Assembly: GCA_963970005.1 (NCBI GenBank)
Contig: CAXAMN010021984.1
Span: 432,707 to 496,706, forward strand
DNA from: Durusdinium trenchii
Taxonomy: Eukaryota > Sar > Dinophyceae > Suessiales > Symbiodiniaceae
Reading direction: 5' to 3'
DNA: 64,000 nucleotides
Shown here: piece by piece, positions 41,150-52,189 of the stretch
Position numbering within the stretch: the first letter of the stretch is position 1
Layout: each line of letters starts with the position of its first letter
Translations under genes and position numbers: made by a program
Notes under the pieces: generated by a model
Seen by the model: only the letters and a program-made list of their open reading frames with translations
Told to the model about the DNA's origin: nothing
Databases searched by the model: none

Positions 41150-44100
41150 TGCAGAAAGGCGTAAGCTTGCTGGCAGTCTTGGAAGACCAGCTGCCAGCAG
41201 CTTACACTCGTGCCGGACGAGGAGATCATGGGATACAGTACTAGTTCACTTGCTTAGGTTGGGCATGGATCTTGAAGATATCTCGCACTTCTTGCACCAG
41301 CTGGCTGCTGAGAATTTAAGCATAGCATCACATAGCTGTCAAACATGAGACATAGATCGGTCTGGGGTACATGCGTCCTGCAGGTGCAAACGCCACTTGA
41401 AACTGCAGCTGGAAGCTTGAGACAACCCGACGAGCCCAACTTCTAAACAACTTGAGGAGTGACAATACAACGTCTCAGCATGCTAAGTAAAACAGTGCCT
41501 GTGGTCAAGGTGCCCGGGTGCTATTCGTACCCTGCTGCGCTTCGACGTGACTGCCAGCAGTTTGAGAGCTCGGCAGCTATGCATTTAGGGCAAGGCATCA
41601 TCGTGTTTGCTGATGTTTCGGATGGTTTCAGTGTTGCAGAGAGAAGGAAGACAGAATTGGCACCGGATGGCTCACAGCCTTCATCCCTCCCGGCAAAGTC
41701 GTTGGGCAAAGAACGTGCAACAAAACATGTTTGAAGTACTTCAAGACTGTGCGACATACTCACGCAACCTCCAAGACACAACCGTGTTTGTTTTGATGAG
41801 CAGGCAAGCTTTTAGCAAGCTTATGAACTGTTTTTTTTTTTTTTTGCGTCCTTGTGATTCCACCGCAGACATGGCTGGAGAAGCCATCCGGCAGTTAGCT
41901 GTCCATGCAGCGTGGTCTGCAGCCAATGCCCTTCAGCTCAACATTCTGCAATGGTTTGGTCCAGAAACCCGCTAGGGTTCCAGACATGCTTTGCACATTT
42001 TGTAGTGAAAGAAGAGGAAGTGCTCCGAATATCTCGGAAGCATCCATTCCTCTTTTTGCGTGCAACTGAATTACGTCGACTGGAACACAGTGGAACTCAG
42101 TGGGGTGAGTGTAAGGAGAGTTTCATCTGCCATACAGACTTGCGATAATATGCAATACAGTTGATTAGTAAGGATGAACATTTGCACTCACATGATCCAT
42201 TTGGTTGGTCTTGACTTGGCCATAGTGATACGGTTACGAAAAGCTTGAAACAAGCCACCGGCAAAACACCAGAACAGTCTACAAAGGGCTGCAGGTTCCA
42301 TATTCCAGATTCCATCATATTCCTCGCTGACAAGGTCTAGAGTTCCTAATTACCACCTTTTCAGAAGCCGGCCAGTGTATGATAGTGTACCTACGTAAGT
42401 AGTACATGCTCCTGCCCAAAAACGAAGCCGCACAAGTCCTTAGGCGTTGAATCGTTCTACCTGATACTTGGAGTCTGCATGCCAGCTATGACAGACTTTT
42501 CTACATATATATATATAGATGTGTACTGTCAGTGCATGGCGCCCAAACACACTGAAGCCAGCATAGTGGTGTTTGATTTGACTGTCTTGCACTTCATGAA
42601 GCCTTGATTCCATCTCGCCCATCGCTCATCGCCCTGCTGACTGCAGCGCGTAAAACTGTCACGCCTCGGTGTTATTTTTTCTCTAAGGAGCGGAGCTTGC
42701 TGTATCAGTCAGCTGAAAGGGACCGTCGCCTCGTCGAGGAGGCTCGGCAGCAGCTGGCGACCACCGAGCTGGGTGAAGAGGCACTCGAGCGGGTTGTTTC
42801 CACTGTGTGGTTGCTAGTGTCGATGGATAGACAAACAAGGGAATGACAGACAAACTCCTTTCTTTTGATTGCACGGGTTGGTGTAAGCAGATGCAGGCCG
42901 CCAAGGCCGTTGAGTCGCTCTGCTTCAGCTGTGCCTGGCACGCGGCCAACCAGCGCCGCTTCTTCTATGCCGATGCGAAAAAGGACCTGCGAGGCGTGGA
43001 GCTCATGGGAAGATTGTTCAGGTCATGCCAGAAACATCCAGAAACTGGAGGCTTGGTTTTCTAGCAAATGCTATTCACCTATTCAAGGTCTTGCCGGTGT
43101 TTCCTCTAAGTTCTTATACTGTAATATTCAGTGAGACTTAGTGTGAACTGGGTGATGACAGCCCATTTGTTGTTCTTCTTTGAATCTTCCCCATAGTCCT
43201 TCAATAAACGATGAAGTTGCGGAATGCCACGAAGTGATTTCGGCGCTGTGACTTTCAGGCAAGGAGTTCTACAAAGAGCTCCTGGCGTCACTCACTTCAC
43301 AGGCTCACCTGGAGGGGCCATGTCTCATGAGAGGAATGCTGCAAAATCATGCAAAAACTTGCATCCGGCATGGGAAATGTGTAGTGACTAGTGCTTGATT
43401 GACTGAAAAGCCTTTGGAGGAACTTGCAGACGCCATCACCAAGCTCTCAGAACATGCTTCCTGGCATGCTGCAAACACTAGATCTCTAATGCGGAAGGAT
43501 GCTGCCAAAGATGCGAGGAGCTGACCCATTTGTTATGGCAGTTTTTTCCTGAAGCCCACTCGAGCCTTGATAAAGAATGTCTCGTTATGTGCTTTTGTAA
43601 CTGAATGGCTTGAACTCTGCAGGAACTTGGAAGCAGCGGTAGCAGAACTCTCTGCTCTCTTCGATGATGTCTCTGAGGGATTCCGCACTCCAGAAGGGGG
43701 ATCAGACCTTGACAATGATGCGGAAGGCGCCTCCAATGGCTCAGACGTAGCCAAGTGCCCCATGGCCACAGAGGCCTCCAGCTGTCGAAGTAATGGCTAT
43801 CCTGAAGCTCTTCCGAGTCATCCAGGAGGTTCCTCAATCTTGGATGATGCCATTGATGGGTGGCAGAGAACTGTGGAGGCCTCGGCCTCATCTCAGATGG
43901 CTGGCATTTGTGCCTCAGGCTTCGTGAAGGCGGCTTTGTCCACGATCCGGGTCTTTGAAATCTTTGGGAAGATGCTGCAGAGCTTCCAAGCTGATATGCA
44001 GAGGAATGCTCATATGATCCGCCAACACCTTGGTGAGGAAGAGATCTCCTTACAACGGTTGATTGATGGCGAAAAGCAACGAGCAGGTTCATATTATGCA

Positions 44101-44445
44101 GCAGCTTGTCAGGAAGGCAGTGCGGCCATGGGATTGTTGTGGCTCTTGCGCGCCTTGCGCTTGTTAGAAAAGACGTTGAAGGTGTTTCTGGAGGATGAAG
44201 AACAGCCCCTCCATCGGTGTATTCAGCTGGGCTACGAAGCAAGCCTGAAACCTCACCACAACTTTCTAACCCGAAACGTCATTCAAGCCGCCATCATGGC
44301 AGCCCCATCCAGAGCAGTTTTCGTCTCCAAGCTCTGTTCAGAGCCATCAGCGTGCAGGGAGAAGATTCAGGAATTCCTGAAGTTCTATTCTCCAGTTCTG
44401 AGCAAAGCTCACACTTACGTGCTGACTTGCGGCTTGGAGAAGTGA
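41150..44445 (+). CDS. Glycolipid-transfer-protein (GLTP) domain protein with WxAAN repeat exons
   Basis: The last exon (43623-44445) encodes a GLTP domain. AGICASGFVKAALSTIRVFE leads into the headgroup site D-x-x-x-N in FQADMQRNAHMI. GLLWLLRALRLLE supplies the tryptophan that stacks on the sugar, and LKPHHNFL the histidine. The exon ends in a helix and TGA. GLTP proteins carry sphingolipid or related glycolipids between membranes. Upstream exons at about 41150-41230 (KGVSLLAVLEDQLPAAYT), 41528-41600, 41871-41972, 42670-42791, 42884-43060, 43259-43318 and 43406-43517 lead into it. Three of these share the pattern A-x-x-x-L-x-x-x-A-x-W-x-A-A-N. The intron before the GLTP exon (43518-43622) is GA-AG and joins in phase. 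The start codon is not certain. If the upstream exons belong to another gene, the GLTP gene would start near 43500. Confidence 0.72.
41829..41846 (+). repeat. Poly-T tract, intron 3-prime end
   Basis: A run of 18 T bases followed by a CCGCAG acceptor just before the first WxAAN exon, probably a polypyrimidine tract. Confidence 0.5.
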
Positions 44446-44934
44446 AAGTCGGCGTCTTGCCGTCTTGAACTTGAAACCCACGGGCGCGTGCGATGACCTT
44501 TATTTTTTAATAGTTAAGTTATGTGGCTTAAACGTACTGTTCTGTACAACGTCCATGCTCATTTTTTGAAAACCATTCCAAGCTGTTCCAAGGGTGTGTC
44601 TTCTTATGTTTCAGCCACCTTGATCCTTTTGCTGGGAATTCTGAACTTCACCATTGACCATTCAACACGTTTCGGTTTGCAGTCAACCCCGGGGTTTCGA
44701 GGGTGATCATTTTTGGTGGTGCTTGGTGCACCGTATCGAAACGAGGATTCTTTCCACCAGTCTTTGCCTTCAGCCATTGCAACATGGGCTCTCTCTCTCT
44801 CTCTCTTTCTCTTGAGGATGCTTGAATATGCTAACCTTTGAGGACTCTTATCCTATTTAGTAGTCGCCTAGTAGGTCTGGAAGACTGTTACAACTAGGTG
44901 CAACTCAGACTTTGTCCTTTGAGGCCTGGAAGAC
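44446..44934. other. Intergenic spacer
   Basis: No gene supported. A CT microsatellite lies at about 44790-44813. A minus or plus frame at 44521-44706 has no motif. Confidence 0.45.
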
Positions 44935-45850
44935 TTGGAGTCTTCTTTCCAGCTCGAACGCTTCAAGGTCGCAGACCGATTCAGGGGGGACAATCGCGAG
45001 ACGCGTGAATCCGTGATGATCAGAGACACGGCGAGAGACCTGAGGTGCTTCTGGCAAATGTGCCCAGCGACCATCAGGCAGGTAGTACATGGCAGTTTTC
45101 AAGGCAATTCCCGTATGGTTTATGCATGGTTGAATGGTTTGGAAAGACAGGTTGTTTTATGTCCACCGCTGTTTCACTTTCATGTCACTAGTTCTTCTCA
45201 ACGATGCCGCAAAGATGAAAGCCATTGGCTCGTTTAGAAGTGCTGATTTTCAACACTCGGTTGATCCCACGCAAGCATGGCCAACTTCCGTGACTCAAGC
45301 AGCTCAACACATCATTCATTGAGTGGACCTTCAGCAGACGAGGCAGTCTGAATTATGAGTGTTTCCTTAGCATTGCCCTTTTCAGCTTAGAATGGATGCT
45401 GCGCAGCGCCTTCCTATCAGCTGTCCCCGTTGCTGTTGGCAGCTGTGAAGATGAGGCTATTTGATGACCAATTGTGTTGTCTAAGAAACCCTGACATCCA
45501 ACATGACCTGCGCACGCTGCCTGTTGCATGAGAAGGTTGTCAACCAGCAAAGTGGCCAATTGGTTTTGCATAGGGGGCACTGCAGACATAGGTGCCAAGC
45601 TGCCCATGTATATAGCTCCTCTTGATGAACAACATCCGGCACAACCAGTTCACTACTTTGAAACACAAGAATTTATCCTTTTCTATGGGTACTTACCTGG
45701 TTACTTGCACGTATATATTTACAGGGTGTGCAGGATGTTGTCCATCAACATATTATTCCTCGTCTACGTGCTCAACTTGGTTACCCGACAGGTTGGGCGA
45801 CTTTCTCGCGCCAACTTGGGAAGGGCCCGGTACCTTACTCTATTAGCTGG
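44935..45850 (+). CDS. Unidentified multi-exon protein
   Basis: Three strong exons: about 44935-45081 (SSFQLERFKVADRFRGDN, then MIRDTARDLRCFWQMCP, ending ATIRQ with a CAG|GTAG donor), 45528-45690 (PMYIAPLDEQHPAQPVHYFE, ending with a TGG|GTAC donor) and 45725-45850 (GVQDVVHQHIIPRLRAQLGY, then PTGWATFSRQLGKGPVPYS). The composition is convincing, but I do not recognise the family. The frame starting at 44935 uses TTG, so the true start is further upstream or at an unseen exon. A role cannot be proposed from neighbours. Confidence 0.42.
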
Positions 45851-46080
45851 GTGTGCACCATGCTGCAGTCTGCTGGAAGTCTATCAGCAAGTCCCACTCA
45901 CAAAGTGGAACGCTTTGATACAACAGAATCATAGCACTTAGTAATGATCAAGATGTGCATGATTGAATGTCCTTGACAATAGCTTGTAGGTTTTGTAGCA
46001 GAATCCGTCATGATGCTCTGTGCTCGTAGCTGTCCAGATCTAGTCCATCCCTGTCCATCCTCGCTCCGGGGCCTTCCGCC

Positions 46081-48245
46081 ATGCGATCACTGCTCTTGGC
46101 GGTGGCCTGGCCCGTGGCAACGGCCGTGCCCAGCGTAACCCTGTCGAATGGCGTGGAGATGCCGATGGTCGCCGCCGGCAGCTGGCAGCACCTCGAAGCT
46201 TTCCACCGAGCTCGTTCGACCGTTCAGGTAGTTTTTTGGGAGAGAGGCCCCTGTCTAGCTGCAGATGCTACAACGATATGATTTGTTTATATTTGTTTGC
46301 CATATTTGGACCATTTTGCTGTTGATGTGGCACAAGACCGCTCTGAGTAGGGAGTGCCTTTTTCATGTTTGTTCCGTGTAGCGTTCGTATGATGAAAGGC
46401 CAGAAAATCGTCCTGAACTGGTCTGTCTGCGCCGAGGTACAACAGCTCAACGGCATACAGTTCCATCACATCCGCACTGAAAGCAGGCTTCACCATGATT
46501 GACACGGCATTGGATTACCACAATCAGGACCATGTTTCCCATTGTTAGGTTTAGTTTATAGACGCCAGAATGACAGCCTGCCTGATGATGGATAGGGCCA
46601 CGTTGTTTTGGAAGGTGCGCGCATTCTGCACCAATGACTGTGCAAGTTTTCTGGGGGAACTGCTGGGACTGTGCCATCCAATCTGCATCAGTCTTCCAAT
46701 GGTGAATTCAGAGCTCCATATATAGGCTTCACATTTCCAGGAGGCAGCATCGCCCATAACCAGTCTGGTACTTGATAAACATCTCCTGTTGAACAGGCCC
46801 TGTTGACATGCAAAATGATGTGTAAACCCGCCAGCGTGCTGGTTGTCGAACACATGAACCTTGTCAGGACGGGGTTGGCAAGGCCATTGCCGAGTCAGGA
46901 ATTCCGCGGGAGAAGATCTTTGTGGAGACCAAAGTGCCTGGTTGTGGTCTGGATCCTAGCACAATGAATGTCTTCAATTGCTACCAAGCTACAAAGAGAG
47001 ATTTAGAAACAGACTTGAAGCTATTAAACCTCTCCTATGTGGACCTGGTCATCGTGCATTTTCCGCCCATTTCCTCGATGATCACGCGGTCCTGCAATAG
47101 CTGGTCTGGAGGGTGTCAGATGGTCAGAGCACAGTGGAAGGCCATGAATGAGTTCTATGCGGAAGGCAAGGCGCGTGCCATTGGTGTGTCCAACTATTGC
47201 CCCAGCTGCTATGACTGCTTAGAGTCATCCAACCCTGTGATGACACGATTGCCAATGGTCAACCAGGCAGGGAGTGTCACTTAAAGTATGGGCCATAGGG
47301 GCTTCTTCAGGATTCGATCCACAAGCTTCGCCTGGTGGATTGAAGCATGTTGGCAGGTGCACATCTAAAATCTGCCCAATCTTTGGAGCACTCTCCACCT
47401 GAGGTGCAACTTCACCTCGGCATGGGCACAGATCCCGAGGGCTTTGTGTCCTACCACAAGGCCAAGGGAATTCAACTGCAGGCGTACTCTGTGCTGGGGA
47501 ATTCCATGACCCATCATGCCAGCTCCTGGTCTTGAATGCGGGGCGCAGATGGATGCCGGAGTTGTTGCCGTGCTCCACCTGTTGCCTTCGCTCGTTCCGG
47601 TGGTCCGCCCCAACGCCCCCCCGAACCGCCTCGTCTTCCAATGGTCCACGTTCTCGGCGTGCATATCATATACTCTATATAGTACCGTGTAGTAGCACGG
47701 TGTGAATTAACAATGTACTAAATACATAGTACTGTATGTATAATACTGGGTGTGGGTCTTCGTTCCCCCTCAGAAGCTGTGCTATGCCCTGGCTAAGAGC
47801 TGGCATGGCAGCTCAGGCTCAGAAATTCTGAACGGCAACCTCACAACATCCATCGGAAAGGCTCACAACAAGTCTTCAGTCCAAGTGGCCTTGAAGTGGG
47901 TTATTTCCCAAGGCTGGCGGCCAGACGCGGTGGCTTTGCAATTCAAGAATCGATGGTCACAATGTGTATTTTGGAGGATAGTTTCTTTTGCGTGAGGATG
48001 ACTGGATGACTAGAAAGCACTAGTGAGTCTTTGGGGTCTTCTGCGTGACACCAATATGGCACGGAGATAGCAGAGATTTGCCTCCTGTAGCTGCCAGGCA
48101 TGTGAAGATTTTCTGCAGTTGACTTGGCTTCATGGGATGTTCACTTCCCGCCCGGCGCCAGGCATCCCAGCGGTGACCAAGTCATCCAGTTCGGAACATT
48201 TGAAGGAAGACTTGGATCTGTGGTCATGGAACTTGACTACTCAGG
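46081..48245 (+). CDS. Aldo-keto reductase with signal peptide
   Basis: Exons: 46081-46227, 46437-46529, 46868-47266, 47404-47501, about 47785-47950 and 48173-48245. The ATG at 46081 begins a cleavable-looking signal peptide (MRSLLLAVAWPVATAVPS), which most aldo-keto reductases lack. The catalytic tetrad is visible: D and Y in MIDTALDYHNQ, K in FVETKVPG, H in LVIVHFPP. GVSNY and MVNQ follow, then LQAYSVLG, SSVQVALKWVISQG, and the NADPH-binding TKSSSSEHLKEDL. These enzymes reduce aldehydes and ketones with NADPH. The length up to the last visible exon is about 300 residues, as expected, so only a short C-terminal piece is unplaced. Splice sites include a GA donor at 46530 and a GC donor at 47267. 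A secretory or plastid destination is inferred from the leader. Confidence 0.85.
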
Positions 48246-48345
48246 ACGTCCCAAGTGCCTTTCACATGCTCGGAATGGTGTTGATGCCCCACATACCTCG
48301 GATGTCCCCAGCAGACAAAAGCATCAATATTATGCTGGAACCAGA

Positions 48346-49945
48346 TTCCTTCCTGAAGCAAATCCTTCAAAGATACCAACTCCTTCAGCGGGTTTTACCA
48401 CCACACGTTGTTCCACCAGGAGAAGCAGCTAATGGATGCCCACCGCAGCCCGAAAGGGTCGCCATCCTTTGCATGCAATGCAGCGGAGGCAGTGCTTGTT
48501 TAGCTCAGGCGGCTGAGCAGATTTTCGCACGACGTGTGAGACGTGCAGAAAGGCCCTTGGTGATTGGAGCAGAGCTTTGTATATTTGAGTGCCCCAATTC
48601 CCTTTGCCACTGCAACATCTTCAATCTTTACCAACACAGTCAGTGGAGGCCCCACCCTGCCACCACCTGGTTTTCATCCAAGCAGACGATTTCACAACAG
48701 TTCTTTGATTATCCTGCCATTTGAGGTCTGGGATGCGGCCATCAGCTATGATGACAATCCCAAGGCCTGAGCAGTTGACAGGGCCTTGGTGCGTGGAAAA
48801 CCTATGGAAAACCTGCCCAGGGGCCATTGGATCCATCGATGCGCTGGGCGATGCAAGGAGCTTAGAGGGCCTTGATGGGAAGTCTCGAAAGTCTTGGTTG
48901 CCCCTCGTCTTTGACCCCTTCTCTCTGTAGATTTGTGATGAGATAATGGTTGTCATGAGGTTGCATTGCATGTGAATCTCCCCCAAAATTGCCAGACCAA
49001 AGGCATGACGGGGATGTTAAAAAATGCTGCAATTGGCAATTGGATTGGGAAATGGCGATACTAGACATGCTCGCCAAGTTGGCGACTGACTGACACGCTG
49101 AAGATATTGAACAACACCACGGCGCTTCTCTCATGCACAGGCCGATGATCAGTGCCCAGCACTTGCCTTGGAATGCAGCTTGTTTTACACCGGGTCACAT
49201 GGAATAGAGGTCTCAATTTTCAATATTTGCTTCGGCCTCAGGAATCGAAGCTGCTTGGCCAGAATGGTCGGCCCCCTCTCCTGGCGTGGGTGAGATCCTT
49301 AATCATTCCCAAATCGAATGTGCTGCCTCCAGGTGCTCAGTTACTTGTGCCAGACACGCCGAGTGACGGAATGTCTACAGGCCGATGAGTTGGTCCAGAC
49401 GCATCGTGCTGTTGACTGGGAAGGCGTGGGACTGGCACTGGCCACCGCCGGTTGCGGCACTCGCCAGCGCGGTCGCCCGGTGGAGGTGGGGCCGGGCAGC
49501 GTGCTGCGAGCACAGCTGCCGTTGCTAGAAGAAGCCGACCTGGTGATCTTGGTGACCTGGGAAGGCCGGTGAAACGCAGTGAAACCGCCAGTCAGGGTTG
49601 ATGCCAAATTTCAGGAGCTATCACTTGAACCACGTGTATCCATTGGTCAGAATACAATACAGATGGCAACCAGATGAGACCAAATTGGCTCCTAATGAGT
49701 CATGCCCCGCTGCGCAAATCTATGCAACAGTCCATCTCCACATGGCTCACATAGTGATTGACATGCCGCCAGGTGAGCTCTCGCAGGAGCATTGGGCCCG
49801 GACAGGAGATCGCCTTGCCCATCGATGGCGCTTGGTGGAAGTGGCCACCATTAACGTCAGGAAGCTGAGGATGTTGGAGATGGGGGAATTCACGAGGAAG
49901 TCAATGTTCCACTGCCAACAGGGTGACCTGCGTGATTAATGGCAG
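48346..49945 (+). CDS. Unidentified multi-exon protein
   Basis: Exons at about 48385-48510 (FYHHTLFHQEKQLMDAHR), 48560-48770, 48775-48870, 49143-49242 (ADDQCPALALECSLFYTG, then IEVSIFNICFGL), 49333-49572 (QADELVQTHRAVDWEGVGLA, then VLRAQLPLLEEADLVILVTW), 49616-49676 (ELSLEPRVSIGQNTIQMAT) and 49771-49860 (GELSQEHWARTGDRLAHRW). All are coding-like, with acceptors TTTCAG and CCTCCAG. I do not recognise a family. The 49333-49572 exon contains a hydrophobic strand followed by a glycine-rich GCGTRQRGRPVEVGPG loop. There may be two genes here. Confidence 0.38.
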
Positions 49946-50250
49946 CTGTCCTTGCGTTTGCTCAGTGCTGCTCTATGGCTCTAGGCCAACCTGCTACAGC
50001 CATAGAAACGGGCAAAGCACGAGGGCTGCAGAGCAAAGGTCTGGTTACATAGTGTGACACAACACCAAGAATTCTGCTCCGAGTTCAAGCTTTCAGCCTT
50101 ATATAATATATATAGTCAGGAAATGTCAGGAAGCAATGAACAGAAGAAGCCATGCCATGCTTTCAAGATCCAAGAGTCAGGGCCCTGTGTAAAGGAACAA
50201 CATTTATCAATCAATTATCACACATTTTGTGCGGCTCACCGTGCTCGCAC

Positions 50251-50889
50251 ATGGCTTGCAAGCGGCGCGTGGCGCGGTTTTGGGTGCCTTTGTGCCTGTG
50301 TGGCTTCGTCCTTTCGACCACCTTCGTGGATCACCCAAGCTTCAACGGATCGGTTCTCACGCCAAGTCGCCGGCGCGAAGCCAATGTGGCGAAGCCGCGG
50401 TGCACACCACGGCTCGCATCGTCTGGATCGATCTACACCGTGCGGGCAGCCAACAGTGCAATGATGCTCCTGGTCGCAGTGACATTACTCGCATTGAAGA
50501 ACCAAGCTGCACTGGCTTGGTGGGTTGGGTTTGGGTTGCATGCACTCCTGAGCAGCATCATGCGCAGATTCCCTTTTCCAACGACAATTCCTGCTAGCTT
50601 TCGACGCGAAGCACGGTCCAATTTAGCCAAATCCTACATCGCTCAAGCGATTCTTCTTTCGATCACTTTCACCAGTGAAAGCTTGGTTCCAACTTTGGTC
50701 TCCAGATATTTGCTCTTTGCATTGATCTTCCTGACCAGTATTTTCTTTGATTGGCCTGATCCTCCGCTGCTTGAGCAAGCACCTGCCTTGGTCTTCCCTG
50801 GTGCGGCATGCCAAAAGTGTTATTTGTTTGTGTGTGCATATCCTTATCTACCCCCCTGTAGCCACAGGAGTATGAAATCTCTGTACTAG
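50251..50889 (+). CDS. Membrane protein with bipartite-type leader
   Basis: A single frame from the ATG at 50251, chosen over upstream 50152 because it places a hydrophobic leader at the N-terminus. After MACKRRVARF comes a hydrophobic segment (WVPLCLCGFVLSTTF), then about 40 serine- and arginine-rich residues, as in the signal-plus-transit leaders of dinoflagellate plastid proteins. Three further membrane segments follow: around MMLLVAVTLLALKN/ALAWWVGFGLHALL, YIAQAILLSITFTSESLVP and YLLFALIFLTSIFF. It ends at TAG 50889, though a donor may lie near 50800, where cysteine-rich, less coding-like sequence begins. I do not recognise the family; plastid envelope or thylakoid location is inference. 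Confidence 0.5.
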   Translation: MACKRRVARFWVPLCLCGFVLSTTFVDHPSFNGSVLTPSRRREANVAKPRCTPRLASSGSIYTVRAANSAMMLLVAVTLLALKNQAALAWWVGFGLHALLSSIMRRFPFPTTIPASFRREARSNLAKSYIAQAILLSITFTSESLVPTLVSRYLLFALIFLTSIFFDWPDPPLLEQAPALVFPGAACQKCYLFVCAYPYLPPCSHRSMKSLY

Positions 50890-51580
50890 AGTGGTCTAGA
50901 CAACCCAAGAAACGGCATTATTTGGTTCGGATTTTGGAAGCCCAACAAAGCTGGTAGGAATCTGATGAAACGTGCATTGGCCACGGTTTTCAGCAGCACT
51001 TCTTTTGCCCTGGAGGTGCAATCCCCACCAAGAGCGAAGCAGGCTCAGGCCCAGCCATAGGGATTGGTCCAAAATGGTTATGGTGCTGTTGCGTCCAAAA
51101 TGGAACAAGAGCGGGAAGACCATCGGGACTCGGTCTCGGCAGGACTCTTAGAATAATTGTATATAATTCTTCCATTTCCAGACATGCTGGTTCGGGTCCC
51201 TACATGGAGCACACATGTAACAATGCCCGCTGAGAGTAACAAATTAGCAATATTGGCTTTTCAACCTGGGCCGACCTGGGCCTAGTCGATCCACAGTTCG
51301 GTGCTCGTTTGCTCGTCACTTGATTTCGTTCATATTCAGCTGCAAGGAGGCGTCGAACGGATATCAAGCTACAGGTGTACAATAACTTCCGTCTTTCCCA
51401 TGTAGAATGGTAGAAGTTGAATATGTTACCTCCAAAGACCCTCTTCCTCCACAAACAGGAGGTTTATCGGTTTCTCTGCTCTCATGTTTTGTTGGATGGA
51501 GGGCAGTACAGGGCAATTAAGCTTATTGGTGGCATAATATATATATATAACATTATATAACTACAGACAATAGCACGTTT
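50890..51580. other. Intergenic spacer, no firm gene
   Basis: Minus-strand frames (for example 51200-51454) lack motifs. A TA run lies at 51536-51551. Confidence 0.4.
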
Positions 51581-51583
51581 GGC

Positions 51584-51934
51584 CTCTGCACTGCAGGAGC
51601 AGAAAACTCCGCGACTAGCAGATTTATCATGCGACTGGTTGGCATCCTCTTACTTGCGAAGAGTCTCGTCCAAATGACTTCAGACCAGACCCCTGAAGTC
51701 TTTTTGTCGCAATGTAGTTGGAGGCCGTTAAGGTTTGCGAACACAGAGCTTTGGACAGGCTTATATATATATATTTGTATATATAAGCAGTGTCGCTGTG
51801 AGATCTGTGAGGCTGCTTTCCAGCCAAACTTGCCAGTCAGCCCTGTCATGGGGTGCGGCGTTCTTTGCGCATTGTATGGTCAGTTTCTTGGTGGCGAAGC
51901 CCAAGAAATGAGAGCGACACTACGACCCGGGTGA
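51584..51934 (+). CDS. Possible RING-CH (MARCH-type) zinc finger protein, partial
   Basis: Two exons: about 51584-51672 (PRLADLSCDWLASSYLRR) and 51788-51908 (CRCEICEAAFQPNLPVSP, then MGCGVLCALYGQFLGG). In RING-CH domains the last metal ligands follow the pattern C-x-x-W-L, a spacer, then C-E-x-C-x-x-x-F, and a membrane segment comes soon after, as seen here. MARCH proteins are membrane ubiquitin ligases. The first half of the finger is not visible upstream, so it may be in unplaced exons or lost. Exons at 52411-52600 and 52670-52870 may belong to the same gene. Confidence 0.35.
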   Translation, partial: LCTAGAENSATSRFIMRLVGILLLAKSLVQMTSDQTPEVFLSQCSWRPLRFANTELWTGLYIYICIYKQCRCEICEAAFQPNLPVSPVMGCGVLCALYGQFLGGEAQEMRATLRPG

Positions 51935-52189
51935 GATGGCAGAAGTGAACCTTGATCAGGGATTGTGCAGCAAAAATTGCTTTGCATGAGATCGTTTGCT
52001 TTACATTAAGAAATAAAGGTCGTGACAGTTGATGACAATTGTGCGTTCTTTTCTTGAGAGTTGTTGCTTAACTACTTGCTCGTTCCAAGTCATTCTGTCC
52101 TGCTGTCACAAGTTGCGGCCAAACCGCTCCCAAGCCGCGAAATAAAACCGTGGTCTGTTGTAGCACAGCCGACTGCCATTACTAGAGAT

